From Steroidobacteraceae bacterium (lineage in GTDB: Bacteria; Pseudomonadota; Gammaproteobacteria; Steroidobacterales; Steroidobacteraceae), in assembly GCA_019187185.1 (NCBI GenBank), contig JABAQU010000003.1, positions 1 to 64,000 of the forward strand: 64,000 nt of DNA, read 5' to 3'. The notes under the pieces were generated by a model. That model searched no databases. It was not told the origin of the DNA and saw nothing but the letters and a program-made list of their open reading frames with translations. Position numbers and translations under genes: made by a program. Positions 47,522-55,371 of this stretch are shown piece by piece (position 1 is the first letter of the stretch; the number at the start of each line of letters is the position of its first letter).

Positions 47522-47528
47522 CGCGCCC

Positions 47529-48089
47529 ATGAGGTTCCTCGGACACCGTGCAGGGTCGATCGCGGCATTGCTCGCCGGCGCGTGCATCGCGTTGCCGGGT
47601 GCCGCCGACAGTCTGCCCGGCGCACAGCGCGTGGCGGCGGTGCAGCCGGCGACCGAGAGCCTGCCGGTCGCCGACCGGGTGCTCGTGCTGAAGGGCGAGC
47701 GGCGGCTGCAGCTGCTGCGCCACGGCCAGGTGCTGCGCGAATACCGGATTGCGCTCGGCCTGAATCCGGTCGGCCACAAGGAACGCTCGGGCGACTTCCG
47801 CACGCCCGAGGGCAACTACTTCCTGACCCGGCGCAACCCGCGCAGCGATTTCTTCCTCGCGATCCAGGTCTCCTACCCGAACGCCGCAGACCTGCGCAGG
47901 GCCCGTCGCAACGGCTGGCAGGCGGGTGGCGCGATCATGATCCACGGTCTGCCGAACGAGTTGAAGCGCACGCCGGAATACTACGAGCGCACCGACTGGA
48001 CGGACGGCTGCATTGCCGTCTCGAACGCGGACATGCTCGAGATCTGGCTGATGACGCCCGACAACGTGCCGATCGACATCCGCCCCTGA
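47529..48089 (+). CDS. L,D-transpeptidase (YkuD domain)
   Basis: Periplasmic enzyme that cross-links peptidoglycan or attaches lipoproteins through a cysteine thioester. 186 aa: signal peptide (about 1-26), then a YkuD domain with VLVLKGERRLQLLRHGQVLREYRIALG, His139 in MIHG and nucleophile Cys161 in TDGCIAVSN. Short for the family, with no LysM or PG-binding domain. Next to mltD and a lipoprotein, in a cell-wall neighbourhood. Confidence 0.92.
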   Translation: MRFLGHRAGSIAALLAGACIALPGAADSLPGAQRVAAVQPATESLPVADRVLVLKGERRLQLLRHGQVLREYRIALGLNPVGHKERSGDFRTPEGNYFLTRRNPRSDFFLAIQVSYPNAADLRRARRNGWQAGGAIMIHGLPNELKRTPEYYERTDWTDGCIAVSNADMLEIWLMTPDNVPIDIRP

Positions 48090-48109
48090 CACGCGCTAGC
48101 GTGCCGGGG

Positions 48110-49495
48110 ATGAAGACCAGCATCGTCATCCCTGAATTGGTCGACGCCCGCGTCGGACCGCGCGGCAGCCTCGAGACCCTCTCGCAGGAAGAAATTGCCC
48201 AGCTGCTCGACTCGAGCCAGCGCGGGCTGTATCCGCTCTTTCGCCAGTGCGTGCTCGCGGTGCTCAACTCCGGCAGCGAGACCGACAATGCGCGGGAGAT
48301 CTTCGAGCGCTACCGCGATTTCGCGATCGAGATCGTGCGCCATCCGTGGGGCATCAAGCTCGCGCTCAGGAACGCGCCGGCGATGTCCTTCGTCGACGGC
48401 GAGATGATCCGCGGCATCAAGGAACACGTGTTCTCGGTGCTGCGCGACGTCGTTTTCATATCGAACGAGATCCACGACAGCACGCGCTTCGACCTCTCGG
48501 ACCCGACCTCGATCACGAACGCGGTATTCCACATCCTGCGCAATGCGCATGCGCTCGATCACCGTGGCCAGCCGAACCTCGTCGTGTGCTGGGGCGGCCA
48601 CTCGATCAGCCGCGAGGAATACGACTACACGAAGAAGGTGGGTTACGAACTCGGCCTGCGGGGTCTCGACGTATGTACGGGCTGCGGGCCCGGCGCGATG
48701 AAGGGTCCCATGAAGGGCGCCAACATCGGGCATGCGAAGCAGCGCATCCGCGGCGGGCGCTACATCGGCATCACCGAGCCCGGCATCATCGCCGCCGAGC
48801 CGCCGAACCCGATCGTCAACCAGCTCGTCATCATGCCGGACATCGAAAAGCGCCTCGAGGCCTTCGTGCGGCTCGGACACGGCGTCGTCGTGTTTCCGGG
48901 CGGTGCCGGCACCGCCGAGGAGATCCTCTACCTGCTCGGCATCCTGCTCGACCCGGAGAACGCGCAGCAGCCGCTGCCCGTGATCCTGACCGGACCGAAG
49001 GACAGCGTGGCGTATTTCGAGCACATCGCGCGCTTCCTCGAGGGTACGGTCGGCAAGGCTGCGCTCGCGCGGCTCACGATCGTGCCGGGCGATCCGGCGG
49101 AGGCCGCACGCCGCATGGCGCACGCGCTCGAGGAAGTGCGCGAACATCGCCGTCGCGTCAACGACTCCTACAACTTCAACTGGCTGCTGCGCATCCGGCC
49201 GGATTTCCTGCTGCCGTTTGCGGTCACGCACGAGTCCATGCGCGCGCTCGACCTGCACCGGGACCTGCCGCCGTACCAGCTCGCAGCCAACCTGCGCCGC
49301 GCCTTTTCCGGCATCGTCACCGGCAACGTCAAGGATCACGGCATCAAGGCGATCGAGGCCCGCGGGCCGTACGAACTCAGCGGCGATCCGGGCGTGATGG
49401 CCCTGCTCGACGACCTGCTGCGCGCGTTCGTCGCGCAGGGTCGCATGAAACTGCCCGGTGCCGAGTACCAGCCGTGCTATCGCCTCGTGTCGTGA
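48110..49495 (+). CDS. ppnN: Nucleotide 5'-monophosphate nucleosidase PpnN
   Basis: Splits purine and pyrimidine nucleoside monophosphates to base and ribose 5-phosphate; in E. coli it is activated by (p)ppGpp. 461 aa (E. coli 454). An N-terminal regulatory domain precedes the LOG core (VVCWGGHSISREEYDYTKKVGYELGLR, CTGCGPGAMKGPMKGA, VFPGGAGTAEEILYLLGIL) and the C-terminal YgdH-specific domain (NDSYNFNWLLRI, FSGIVTGNVKDHGIKAIE). GGGG ribosome-binding site next to the ATG. Confidence 0.95.
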   Translation: MKTSIVIPELVDARVGPRGSLETLSQEEIAQLLDSSQRGLYPLFRQCVLAVLNSGSETDNAREIFERYRDFAIEIVRHPWGIKLALRNAPAMSFVDGEMIRGIKEHVFSVLRDVVFISNEIHDSTRFDLSDPTSITNAVFHILRNAHALDHRGQPNLVVCWGGHSISREEYDYTKKVGYELGLRGLDVCTGCGPGAMKGPMKGANIGHAKQRIRGGRYIGITEPGIIAAEPPNPIVNQLVIMPDIEKRLEAFVRLGHGVVVFPGGAGTAEEILYLLGILLDPENAQQPLPVILTGPKDSVAYFEHIARFLEGTVGKAALARLTIVPGDPAEAARRMAHALEEVREHRRRVNDSYNFNWLLRIRPDFLLPFAVTHESMRALDLHRDLPPYQLAANLRRAFSGIVTGNVKDHGIKAIEARGPYELSGDPGVMALLDDLLRAFVAQGRMKLPGAEYQPCYRLVS

Positions 49496-49595
49496 CATAA
49501 CGCGCGCGGGCACGCGCCGTCGACGTCGTGACGCAGTTCCTGTCGGCGCGCACGGCGGTTGCCTACGCTCGGCGCGTGGGCCTTGGACAATCGCC

Positions 49596-49808
49596 ATGAA
49601 AACTGCCGGTGGAAACAGGAGCGGAATCCCGGTGGCGGCGGGAGCGACACCTGCGCCCGCCGGCAACGATTTCGCGGGCTGGGCCGAGCGCATGCAGCGT
49701 GCGCGTGGCCGGCACGCCGCCATCACGCGCAACCTCTACACGTGGTCGAGCTACAAGAACTGGGCCGAACGCGTGAAGTCCGACTGGGACGACGGCGACG
49801 GCAAATAG
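49596..49808 (+). CDS. Hypothetical 70-aa protein
   Basis: Not recognised. The second half (NDFAGWAERMQRARGRHAAITRNLYTWSSYKNWAERVKSDWDD) is rich in Trp, Arg and acidic residues with an amphipathic helical look and resembles no known domain. It has no clear ribosome-binding site and converges on the ParA-like gene 15 nt away. Only the compact, non-GC-driven composition of its end argues for a real gene. Confidence 0.45.
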   Translation: MKTAGGNRSGIPVAAGATPAPAGNDFAGWAERMQRARGRHAAITRNLYTWSSYKNWAERVKSDWDDGDGK

Positions 49809-49823
49809 GGCGCGGGCACCCGC

Positions 49824-50555
49824 TCAGCCGGCCGACGATACGGCGCCGGGCGCCGGCGACGGACTCCCGGTGGCGTCCTGCGAAGCCGCGAGCTGCGGCG
49901 GGCCGGTTTCGAGCCAGGTGATGAGCGGGCTCCACTGCTCGAGATCTTCCCGCACCGTATAGCTCTTCATTTCGTGGATGCCGATGCCGAGCTCGGCACT
50001 GCGCACATAACTCTGCGAATCGCGGAAAGTCGCGACGATCGGGATGCCGAGCGTCTCGAGGAAGCGCATCAGCGCCTGGTAGGTGAGGGTATTGCGGCGC
50101 ACGCGATTGGCGATCACGCCGATCCGGTTGTCGCCGCGGCGGATCTTGGCGACCAGCAGCAGGTCCGCGATGCACTTCGAAGCCGCGTGGATGTCGATGT
50201 CGGACGGCAACACAGGCACGATGATCTTGTGCGCATCGCGCGTGAGGTCGGGAAAGCCGTGCGAGGGCACCGCGGCCGGCGTATCGACGATCACGCGCCC
50301 CGTGCCCTCCGGCGCGCGCAGCTGGAAGCTGCGGGTGAGACGCGTGTCACGCTCGAATGCGGCCACGGCGCGGATCTCGGGCAGCGTCGGCGGGCGCTTC
50401 CTGATCCAGCGCATCGCGGAACCCTGCGGATCGAAGTCCATCAGCAGCGGCGTGAGTTCGCGCGTCGCGAAGTAGCTCGCGAGATTGATCGCAATGGTCG
50501 TCTTGCCCGAGCCGCCCTTCGGGTTCATGACGACGATGCGTTGCGGGCCTGGCAT
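49824..50555 (-). CDS. ParA/MinD-type ATPase
   Basis: 243-aa deviant Walker ATPase: NPKGGSGKTT at residues 11-20 (signature Lys13), DFDPQGSAMRW, VIVDTPAAVPS, then VLPSDIDIHAASKCIADL. No ParB gene is adjacent, so this is probably an orphan ParA involved in positioning a cellular structure rather than plasmid partition. The C-terminus is low-complexity (Pro/Ala/Ser). GGGAGG ribosome-binding site, with TAGGCT as possible -10 box upstream. Confidence 0.88.
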   Translation of the reverse strand: MPGPQRIVVMNPKGGSGKTTIAINLASYFATRELTPLLMDFDPQGSAMRWIRKRPPTLPEIRAVAAFERDTRLTRSFQLRAPEGTGRVIVDTPAAVPSHGFPDLTRDAHKIIVPVLPSDIDIHAASKCIADLLLVAKIRRGDNRIGVIANRVRRNTLTYQALMRFLETLGIPIVATFRDSQSYVRSAELGIGIHEMKSYTVREDLEQWSPLITWLETGPPQLAASQDATGSPSPAPGAVSSAG

Positions 50556-50623
50556 CCTCCCGGAAGCCTACACTGTGAGGCCGCGCACGGCGAGCGCGGC
50601 AGGGCGGCGCTAGCCTCGCATCC

Positions 50624-50734
50624 ATGGAACGCATGCTGCTCCTGTGGGACGAGTTCGACGACTGGTTCGGCGCCGGGCGCCATGTCATCGTGAGCGCGAT
50701 AGCCCGGCGGCTCGACTGGCTGCGCCACGCCTGA
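50624..50734 (+). CDS. Possible 36-aa small protein upstream of htpG
   Basis: Short ORF encoding MERMLLLWDEFDDWFG followed by a 20-residue amphipathic, basic helix ending LDWLRHA. Too short for confident calling. The acidic WDEFDDW stretch resembles tiny hypothetical proteins seen in other Gammaproteobacteria. It lies between the divergent ParA-like gene and the htpG heat-shock promoter, which begins 4 nt after its stop, so it is a separate unit from htpG. A TAGCCT box lies 7 nt before its ATG. Confidence 0.4.
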   Translation: MERMLLLWDEFDDWFGAGRHVIVSAIARRLDWLRHA

Positions 50735-50737
50735 ACC

Positions 50738-50765
50738 CTTGATTTCTGCGCGCGGGGCCGCATAT
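50738..50765 (+). promoter_or_regulatory. Heat-shock (sigma-32-like) promoter of htpG
   Basis: CTTGAT (50738-50743), 14-nt spacer, CCGCATAT (50758-50765). Same architecture and spacing as the hsp20 promoter at 38029-38056. The predicted start is near 50772, only about 4 nt before the htpG ATG. Confidence 0.75.
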
Positions 50766-50775
50766 TCCCCGCGCC

Positions 50776-52659
50776 ATGTCCCAAGCCACCGAAACACGCG
50801 GCTTCCAGGCCGAAGTCCGTGAGCTGCTGAAGCTCATGATCCATTCCCTGTACAGCCACAGGGAGATTTTCCTCCGCGAACTGATCTCGAACGCATCCGA
50901 TGCGAACGACAAGTTGCGTTTTGCCGCGCTCGCCGACCCGGCCCTGCTCGAAGGCGCCGCCGGCGAGCTCGCGATCCGGATCGAGGTCGACGAGAAGGCG
51001 GGCACGCTGACCGTCACCGACCACGGCATCGGCATGACGCGCGAGGAAGCGATCGCGCACCTCGGCACGATCGCGAAATCGGGCACGGCCGAGTTCTTCA
51101 AGCGCCTGACGGGCGACCAGCAGAAGGACTCGCAGCTGATCGGCCAGTTCGGTGTCGGCTTCTATTCGTCGTTCATCGTCGCGGACGAGGTCGAGGTCCT
51201 GACCCGCAAGGCGGGCGCGCCGGCCGCCGAGGGCGTGCGCTGGGCCTCGAAGGCGGACGGCGACTATACGGTCGGCACGGTCGAGCGTGCTGCCCGCGGC
51301 ACGAGCGTCGTGCTGCACCTGAAAAGCGAGGCGCGCGAGTTCCTCGATCCGTTCCGCCTGCGCGCCCTCGTACGGCGCTATTCGGACCACATCGCGTTCC
51401 CGGTCGAGATGCAGAAGGAAGGCAGCGCGTCGCTCGACTACGAGGCCGTGAACCAGGCGCGGGCACTGTGGACCCGGCCGCGCACCGAGGTGAGCGACGA
51501 GGAGTACCGCGAGTTCTACCAGCACGTCGCCCACGATTTCGAGCCGCCGCTCGCGTGGAGCCACAACAAGGTCGAGGGGCGCCGCGAATACACGAGCCTC
51601 CTCTATCTGCCCGGGCATGCACCGTTCGATCTCTGGCAGCGCGACAGGCCGCACGGCCTGAAGCTCTATGTCCGGCGCGTGTTCATCATGGACGATGCGG
51701 ACCTGCTGCCGCCGTGGCTGCGCTTCGTGCGCGGCGTCGTCGATTCCAACGACCTGCCGCTCAATGTCTCGCGCGAACTGCTGCAGCAGAATGCGGATGT
51801 CGAGGCGATGCGCAGCGCGCTCGGCAAGCGTGCGCTCGACCTCGTCGGCAAGCTCGCCGCCGACGAGGATGCGACGAAGTACGCGACCTTCTGGCGCGAG
51901 TTCGGCAGCGTGCTGAAAGAAGGGCTCGCCACGGACGAGGCGACCCGCGGGAAGCTCCTGCCGCTGCTGCGCTTCTCGAGCACGCACGGCGAGGGCGATG
52001 CCGCCGACGTCAGGCTCGCGGACTACGTGGCGCGGATGCGACCCGGCCAGCAGCATATCTACTACCTCGTGGCGGACAGCATCGCCGCGGCGCGTACCAG
52101 CCCCTACATCGAGCGGCTCGCGGCAAAGGGCGTCGAGGTGCTGCTGCTCGCCGACCGCATCGACGAATGGGCGATGTCGCGTGTCGAGGCGTACGAGGGC
52201 AAGCATTTCCAGGATGCGACGCGCGGCGACCTCGACCTCGCCGCCATCGACGCTGGCGAGACCGCGCGCTATGACGCGCAAGTCAGGGAATCGAAGCCGC
52301 TGCTGAAGCGCATCAAGGATGCGCTCGGCGAGCGCGTCACCGAGGTGCGCGTGAGCCGCCGCCTCGCCGATACGCCGGCCTGCCTCGTGCTCGGCGAGCA
52401 CGAGGCAGGGGCGCAGATGCGCCGCATCCTCGCGGGTGCGGGCCAGAAGGTGCCGCAGGGCAAGCCGGTGCTCGAGGTCAATGTCGAGCACCCGCTCGTG
52501 CAGCGGCTCGACGGGCTCGCGGCGGGCGAGTCCTTCGACGAACTCGCGCAACTGCTGTACGACCAGGCGGCGCTCGCCGAGGCGGGCGAAGTGGCCAATC
52601 CCGGCGATTTCGTGCGTCGCCTGAACCGGGTGTTGTTGCAACTCGCCGCCCTGCGATAA
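50776..52659 (+). CDS. htpG: Molecular chaperone HtpG (Hsp90)
   Basis: 627-aa ATP-dependent Hsp90. GHKL ATPase motifs: LISNASDANDKLRF, DHGIGMTREEAI, GQFGVGFYSSFIVADEV and GTSVVLHLK. Middle domain SHNKVEGRREYTSLLYLPG and the GVVDSNDLPLNVSRELLQ block follow; C-terminal dimerisation domain at the end. Standard length. The ATG at 50776 gives the usual ETRGFQAEVRELLKLMIHSLYS start, so the very short leader left by the heat-shock promoter is notable. Confidence 0.97.
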   Translation: MSQATETRGFQAEVRELLKLMIHSLYSHREIFLRELISNASDANDKLRFAALADPALLEGAAGELAIRIEVDEKAGTLTVTDHGIGMTREEAIAHLGTIAKSGTAEFFKRLTGDQQKDSQLIGQFGVGFYSSFIVADEVEVLTRKAGAPAAEGVRWASKADGDYTVGTVERAARGTSVVLHLKSEAREFLDPFRLRALVRRYSDHIAFPVEMQKEGSASLDYEAVNQARALWTRPRTEVSDEEYREFYQHVAHDFEPPLAWSHNKVEGRREYTSLLYLPGHAPFDLWQRDRPHGLKLYVRRVFIMDDADLLPPWLRFVRGVVDSNDLPLNVSRELLQQNADVEAMRSALGKRALDLVGKLAADEDATKYATFWREFGSVLKEGLATDEATRGKLLPLLRFSSTHGEGDAADVRLADYVARMRPGQQHIYYLVADSIAAARTSPYIERLAAKGVEVLLLADRIDEWAMSRVEAYEGKHFQDATRGDLDLAAIDAGETARYDAQVRESKPLLKRIKDALGERVTEVRVSRRLADTPACLVLGEHEAGAQMRRILAGAGQKVPQGKPVLEVNVEHPLVQRLDGLAAGESFDELAQLLYDQAALAEAGEVANPGDFVRRLNRVLLQLAALR

Positions 52660-52686
52660 TGCGCACTCCACTGCGGGAGAACCGCC

Positions 52687-53088
52687 ATGACCGATCCGAC
52701 GCAGCGTGACGCGCTGCGCGCGCGGCTGTCGCCGCTCGCCTACCATGTCACGCAGGAGAAGGGCACCGAGCGTGCCTTCACGGGCGAATACAACGGCCAC
52801 AAGGGGCACGGCACCTACCGCTGTGTCGTGTGCGGCTCGGATCTGTTCAGCTCCGACACGAAATACGATTCCGGCTCGGGATGGCCGAGCTTCTGGCTGC
52901 CGCTCGCCGGCGATCGCGTGCGCACGTCCCGCGACACGACGCACGGCATGGTGCGCGTCGAGGTCACCTGCGCAAACTGCGGCGCGCACCTCGGCCACGT
53001 GTTCGACGACGGCCCGCGGCCGAGCGGCCAGCGCTACTGCATCAATTCGGCCTCACTCGATTTCCATCCGACCGGGGAGCCACGCTGA
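52687..53088 (+). CDS. msrB: Peptide-methionine (R)-S-oxide reductase MsrB
   Basis: Repairs oxidised methionine. 133 aa. Zinc ligands Cys46, Cys49, Cys95 and Cys98; catalytic Cys118 in RYCINS; SGWPSFW and THGMVRVEV are family motifs. Follows htpG by 27 nt and is followed directly by the FKBP gene, forming a protein-repair trio. Confidence 0.95.
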   Translation: MTDPTQRDALRARLSPLAYHVTQEKGTERAFTGEYNGHKGHGTYRCVVCGSDLFSSDTKYDSGSGWPSFWLPLAGDRVRTSRDTTHGMVRVEVTCANCGAHLGHVFDDGPRPSGQRYCINSASLDFHPTGEPR

Positions 53089-53532
53089 ATGTCCACGATC
53101 CGCGCTTGTGCCCTATTGCTCGCCGCACTGCCGCTCGCCGCGTGCAGTGCAGCCGAAACGCCCACCCCACCGAAGGAAACCGCTGCCATGGCCGTCACCG
53201 TCACAGACCTCGCACCAGGCAGCGGGCCCGCGATCGGCGCGGGCCAGGCCGCCGTCGTGCATTACACCGGCTGGCTCTATGACGCGGCTGCACCCGACCA
53301 CAAGGGCCGCAAGTTCGACAGCTCGCGCGACCACGGCCAGACGTTCACGTTCCGCGTCGGCGCGGGCGAGGTGATTCCCGGCTGGGACCAGGGGGTCCTC
53401 GGCATGAAAGTCGGCGGCCAGCGCCGGCTCGTGATTCCGCCCGAACTCGGCTACGGCGCGCGCGGCGCCGGCGGCGTCATACCGCCCGGCGCCACGCTGG
53501 TGTTCGACGTCGAACTCGTGGGCATCCAGTGA
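53089..53532 (+). CDS. FKBP-type peptidyl-prolyl isomerase, lipoprotein
   Basis: 147 aa. Lipobox LPLAACS puts the lipidated Cys at residue 19; a short linker leads to one FKBP domain with [79 protein letters not shown]. All the core aromatic and Tyr residues for isomerase activity are visible. Starts on the base after the msrB stop. Acts in the periplasm on proline bonds. Confidence 0.93.
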   Translation: MSTIRACALLLAALPLAACSAAETPTPPKETAAMAVTVTDLAPGSGPAIGAGQAAVVHYTGWLYDAAAPDHKGRKFDSSRDHGQTFTFRVGAGEVIPGWDQGVLGMKVGGQRRLVIPPELGYGARGAGGVIPPGATLVFDVELVGIQ

Positions 53533-53616
53533 GCGGCGCCTCGCGGATTTCGGCGCACGTGCCGGTGGCGCGGCCGGCGGCGTGATGACGGCAGGCGTCG
53601 CCGACGGCGCGCCGTG

Positions 53617-54258
53617 ATGCAGCGGGGCGTGCGCAGCCTGATCGACGGGCCGGCCGGATCACTCGAGGTGCTGCTCGACGATCCGGGGACGGCAACGGTT
53701 CGCGCCTTCGGTGTCGTGTGTCACCCGCACCCGCTGCAGGGCGGGACGATGGACAACAAAGTCGTCTTCACCCTCGCGCGTGCGCTGCAGGAACACGGCC
53801 TGCCGACGCTGCGTTTCAACTACCGCGGCGTCGGCCGCAGTGTCGGGCGCTACGACGAGGGGCAGGGTGAGACGCAGGATGCGCTCGCCGTGGCCGCCTG
53901 GGGTTCGGCGCGCTGGCCCGGCGTGCCGGTGTGGTTCGCGGGCTTTTCCTTCGGCGGATTCGTCGCGATCAATGCCGCGCGCCAGCATGGCGCGCAACGG
54001 GTGATCGTGGTGGCGCCCGCCGTCGGGCGCCTGTCGAACTTCAAGGTCGACGGGCCCGACTGCCCCTGGCTTCTCGCGCAGGGTGATGCCGACGACGTGG
54101 TCGCGCCGGATGCCGTACTCGACTGGGCGCGCGCGCAGGTACCTCCGCCGACGATTGCGATTTTCGCCGGCGTCGGCCATTTCTTCCACGGCAGGCTGAA
54201 CGAGCTGCGCGAGAGGGTCGTGGCGTACGCCCAAGACGCGGAAAGCCCGGCCGGGTGA
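53617..54258 (+). CDS. Alpha/beta hydrolase (COG2945 family)
   Basis: 213 aa. Nucleophile elbow GFSFGG, oxyanion-side CHPHPLQGGTMDNKVVFTLARALQEHGLPTLRFNYRGVGRS (typical COG2945 start), Asp in QGDADDVV and His in GVGHFFHGRL. Substrate unknown. Either GTG 53614 or ATG 53617 could start it. Its stop codon lies in the loop of a 16-bp perfect hairpin that forms the terminator region. Confidence 0.88.
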   Translation: MQRGVRSLIDGPAGSLEVLLDDPGTATVRAFGVVCHPHPLQGGTMDNKVVFTLARALQEHGLPTLRFNYRGVGRSVGRYDEGQGETQDALAVAAWGSARWPGVPVWFAGFSFGGFVAINAARQHGAQRVIVVAPAVGRLSNFKVDGPDCPWLLAQGDADDVVAPDAVLDWARAQVPPPTIAIFAGVGHFFHGRLNELRERVVAYAQDAESPAG

Positions 54259-54274
54259 CCCGGCCGGGCTTTCC
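54240..54274. terminator. 16-bp perfect hairpin, bidirectional terminator, with UGA as loop
   Basis: GGAAAGCCCGGCCGGG (54240-54255) pairs exactly with 54259-54274; the 3-nt loop TGA is the hydrolase stop codon. It sits between the convergent hydrolase and HU genes, 24 nt from the HU stop. The CTTTCC on the right arm and its complement can serve both directions; a separate U-run is lacking. Confidence 0.75.
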
Positions 54275-54298
54275 GTTGAAGACGACAGGCGAGGCGTC

Positions 54299-54610
54299 TC
54301 AGTTCACGAAGGCCTTGAGGCTCTTCAGCGGCATGGCGCGGACTTTCTTCGACGCCGGCTTTGCCTTGAAGGTCATCTTCTCGCCGGTGAACGGGTTGAC
54401 GCCCTCGCGCGCCTTGGTGGCGGGCTTCTTCACGACCTTCAGCTTCAGCAGGCCGGGCAGCGTGAACAGCCCGTTGCTGCGCAGGCTCTTGCGGATCACG
54501 CCCGAGAGCGAATCGAACACAGAGGAAACCTGCTTGCGCGACAGCCCGGTGTCCTTGCAGATCGCAGCGAGGATCTCCGACTTCGTCGGTGCGCCACCTT
54601 TTTTCGCCAT
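54299..54610 (-). CDS. HU family DNA-binding protein
   Basis: 103-aa histone-like protein that bends and compacts DNA. SEILAAICKDTGLSRKQVSSVFDSLSGVIRKSLRSNGLFTLPGLLKLKVVKKPATKAREGVNPFTGEKMTFKAKPASKKVRAMPLKSLKAFV shows the full HU/IHF pattern, including the NPFTGE arm. Slightly longer and more basic at the N-terminus than HU-beta (90 aa). Monocistronic. Confidence 0.93.
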   Translation of the reverse strand: MAKKGGAPTKSEILAAICKDTGLSRKQVSSVFDSLSGVIRKSLRSNGLFTLPGLLKLKVVKKPATKAREGVNPFTGEKMTFKAKPASKKVRAMPLKSLKAFVN

Positions 54611-54737
54611 TGTCTATTCTCCTGGAGTTTTGGTTTGCTGATCACGCGGCGCGCAGGCGCGCGATCGCGAATCGGGCGGCAACATAGCACATGGGTATGC
54701 GCGCGCAAGGGTTTTTTGGTGACATGCGATCGCGAAA

Positions 54738-54755
54738 GTACTGGTTTTCCAGTAC
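54738..54755. repeat. Inverted repeat upstream of the HU gene
   Basis: GTACTGG-TTTT-CCAGTAC, perfect 7-bp arms, 128 nt before the HU start. It could be a protein operator or a small stem. A second palindromic octamer GCGATCGC occurs on each side (near 54660 and 54727). No factor can be named. Confidence 0.45.
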
Positions 54756-54840
54756 CCGGAGCACATGCCGCGCGCGAGCCCTGCGCGTGTCGTGCTCGAT
54801 TCTCGATGAATGAGGCGAGCTAACTCCCTGATGTTCTCGC

Positions 54841-55371
54841 TCATCCGCGCAGCAGGATCAGCAGTGCCTGCAGCGCGATGCACGCCCAGAGCGGCGACAG
54901 GTCGATGCCGCCGATGACGGGAATCAGCCGCCGGAACGGCTTCAGGACCGGCTCGCACAGCGACGCGAGGAGGATCGAAACGGGCGAATGCTGCCCGGGT
55001 GCGACGAGCGAAATTAGCGCATACAGCACGATGGCGTAGAAGTAGACCCACAGGATCTTCGTCACGGCGCCGATCGCAACGAGACGCAACCACATGAGCG
55101 TGCCCGGCAGCTCCCCGGTGCGCAGCGCGTACATCACGCCGACCTCGGCGAAGGCAATCAGGAGCACCGCGACGACCGAGGCGGTGTCGACCTTGCCCGC
55201 GGGCGGCAGTACGCGCCGCAGCGGCAGGACGAGCGGGTTCGTCAGCCGCACGACCGCCTGGGCGATGGGATTGCGGAAATCGGCGCGCACGAGCTGCATG
55301 AGCAGTCGCAGCAGGAAGAGGAAGAAGACGAGCGACAGCAGCGTCTCGATGACATAGATCAAGGCGTTCAC
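54841..55371 (-). CDS. yggT: YggT family membrane protein
   Basis: 176 aa with two YggT units (about 1-80 and 95-176), each having two helices and the RLTNPLVLPLRRVLPP / SLCEPVLKPFRRLIPV motif. Implicated in membrane-linked osmotic or division functions in other bacteria; not settled. GTG start in a GTGA overlap with the proC stop, with GGAGGT just upstream. Confidence 0.9.
   Translation of the reverse strand: MNALIYVIETLLSLVFFLFLLRLLMQLVRADFRNPIAQAVVRLTNPLVLPLRRVLPPAGKVDTASVVAVLLIAFAEVGVMYALRTGELPGTLMWLRLVAIGAVTKILWVYFYAIVLYALISLVAPGQHSPVSILLASLCEPVLKPFRRLIPVIGGIDLSPLWACIALQALLILLRG

Noticed and set aside
49824..50555. Plasmid or phage partition locus because of the ParA-like gene
   Set aside because: No ParB gene, centromere repeats or replication gene lie nearby; surroundings are housekeeping genes.
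50347..52998. Very long minus-strand frame opposite htpG and msrB
   Set aside because: Antisense shadow; translation is low-complexity Arg/Ala/Leu, while htpG motifs are complete on the other strand.
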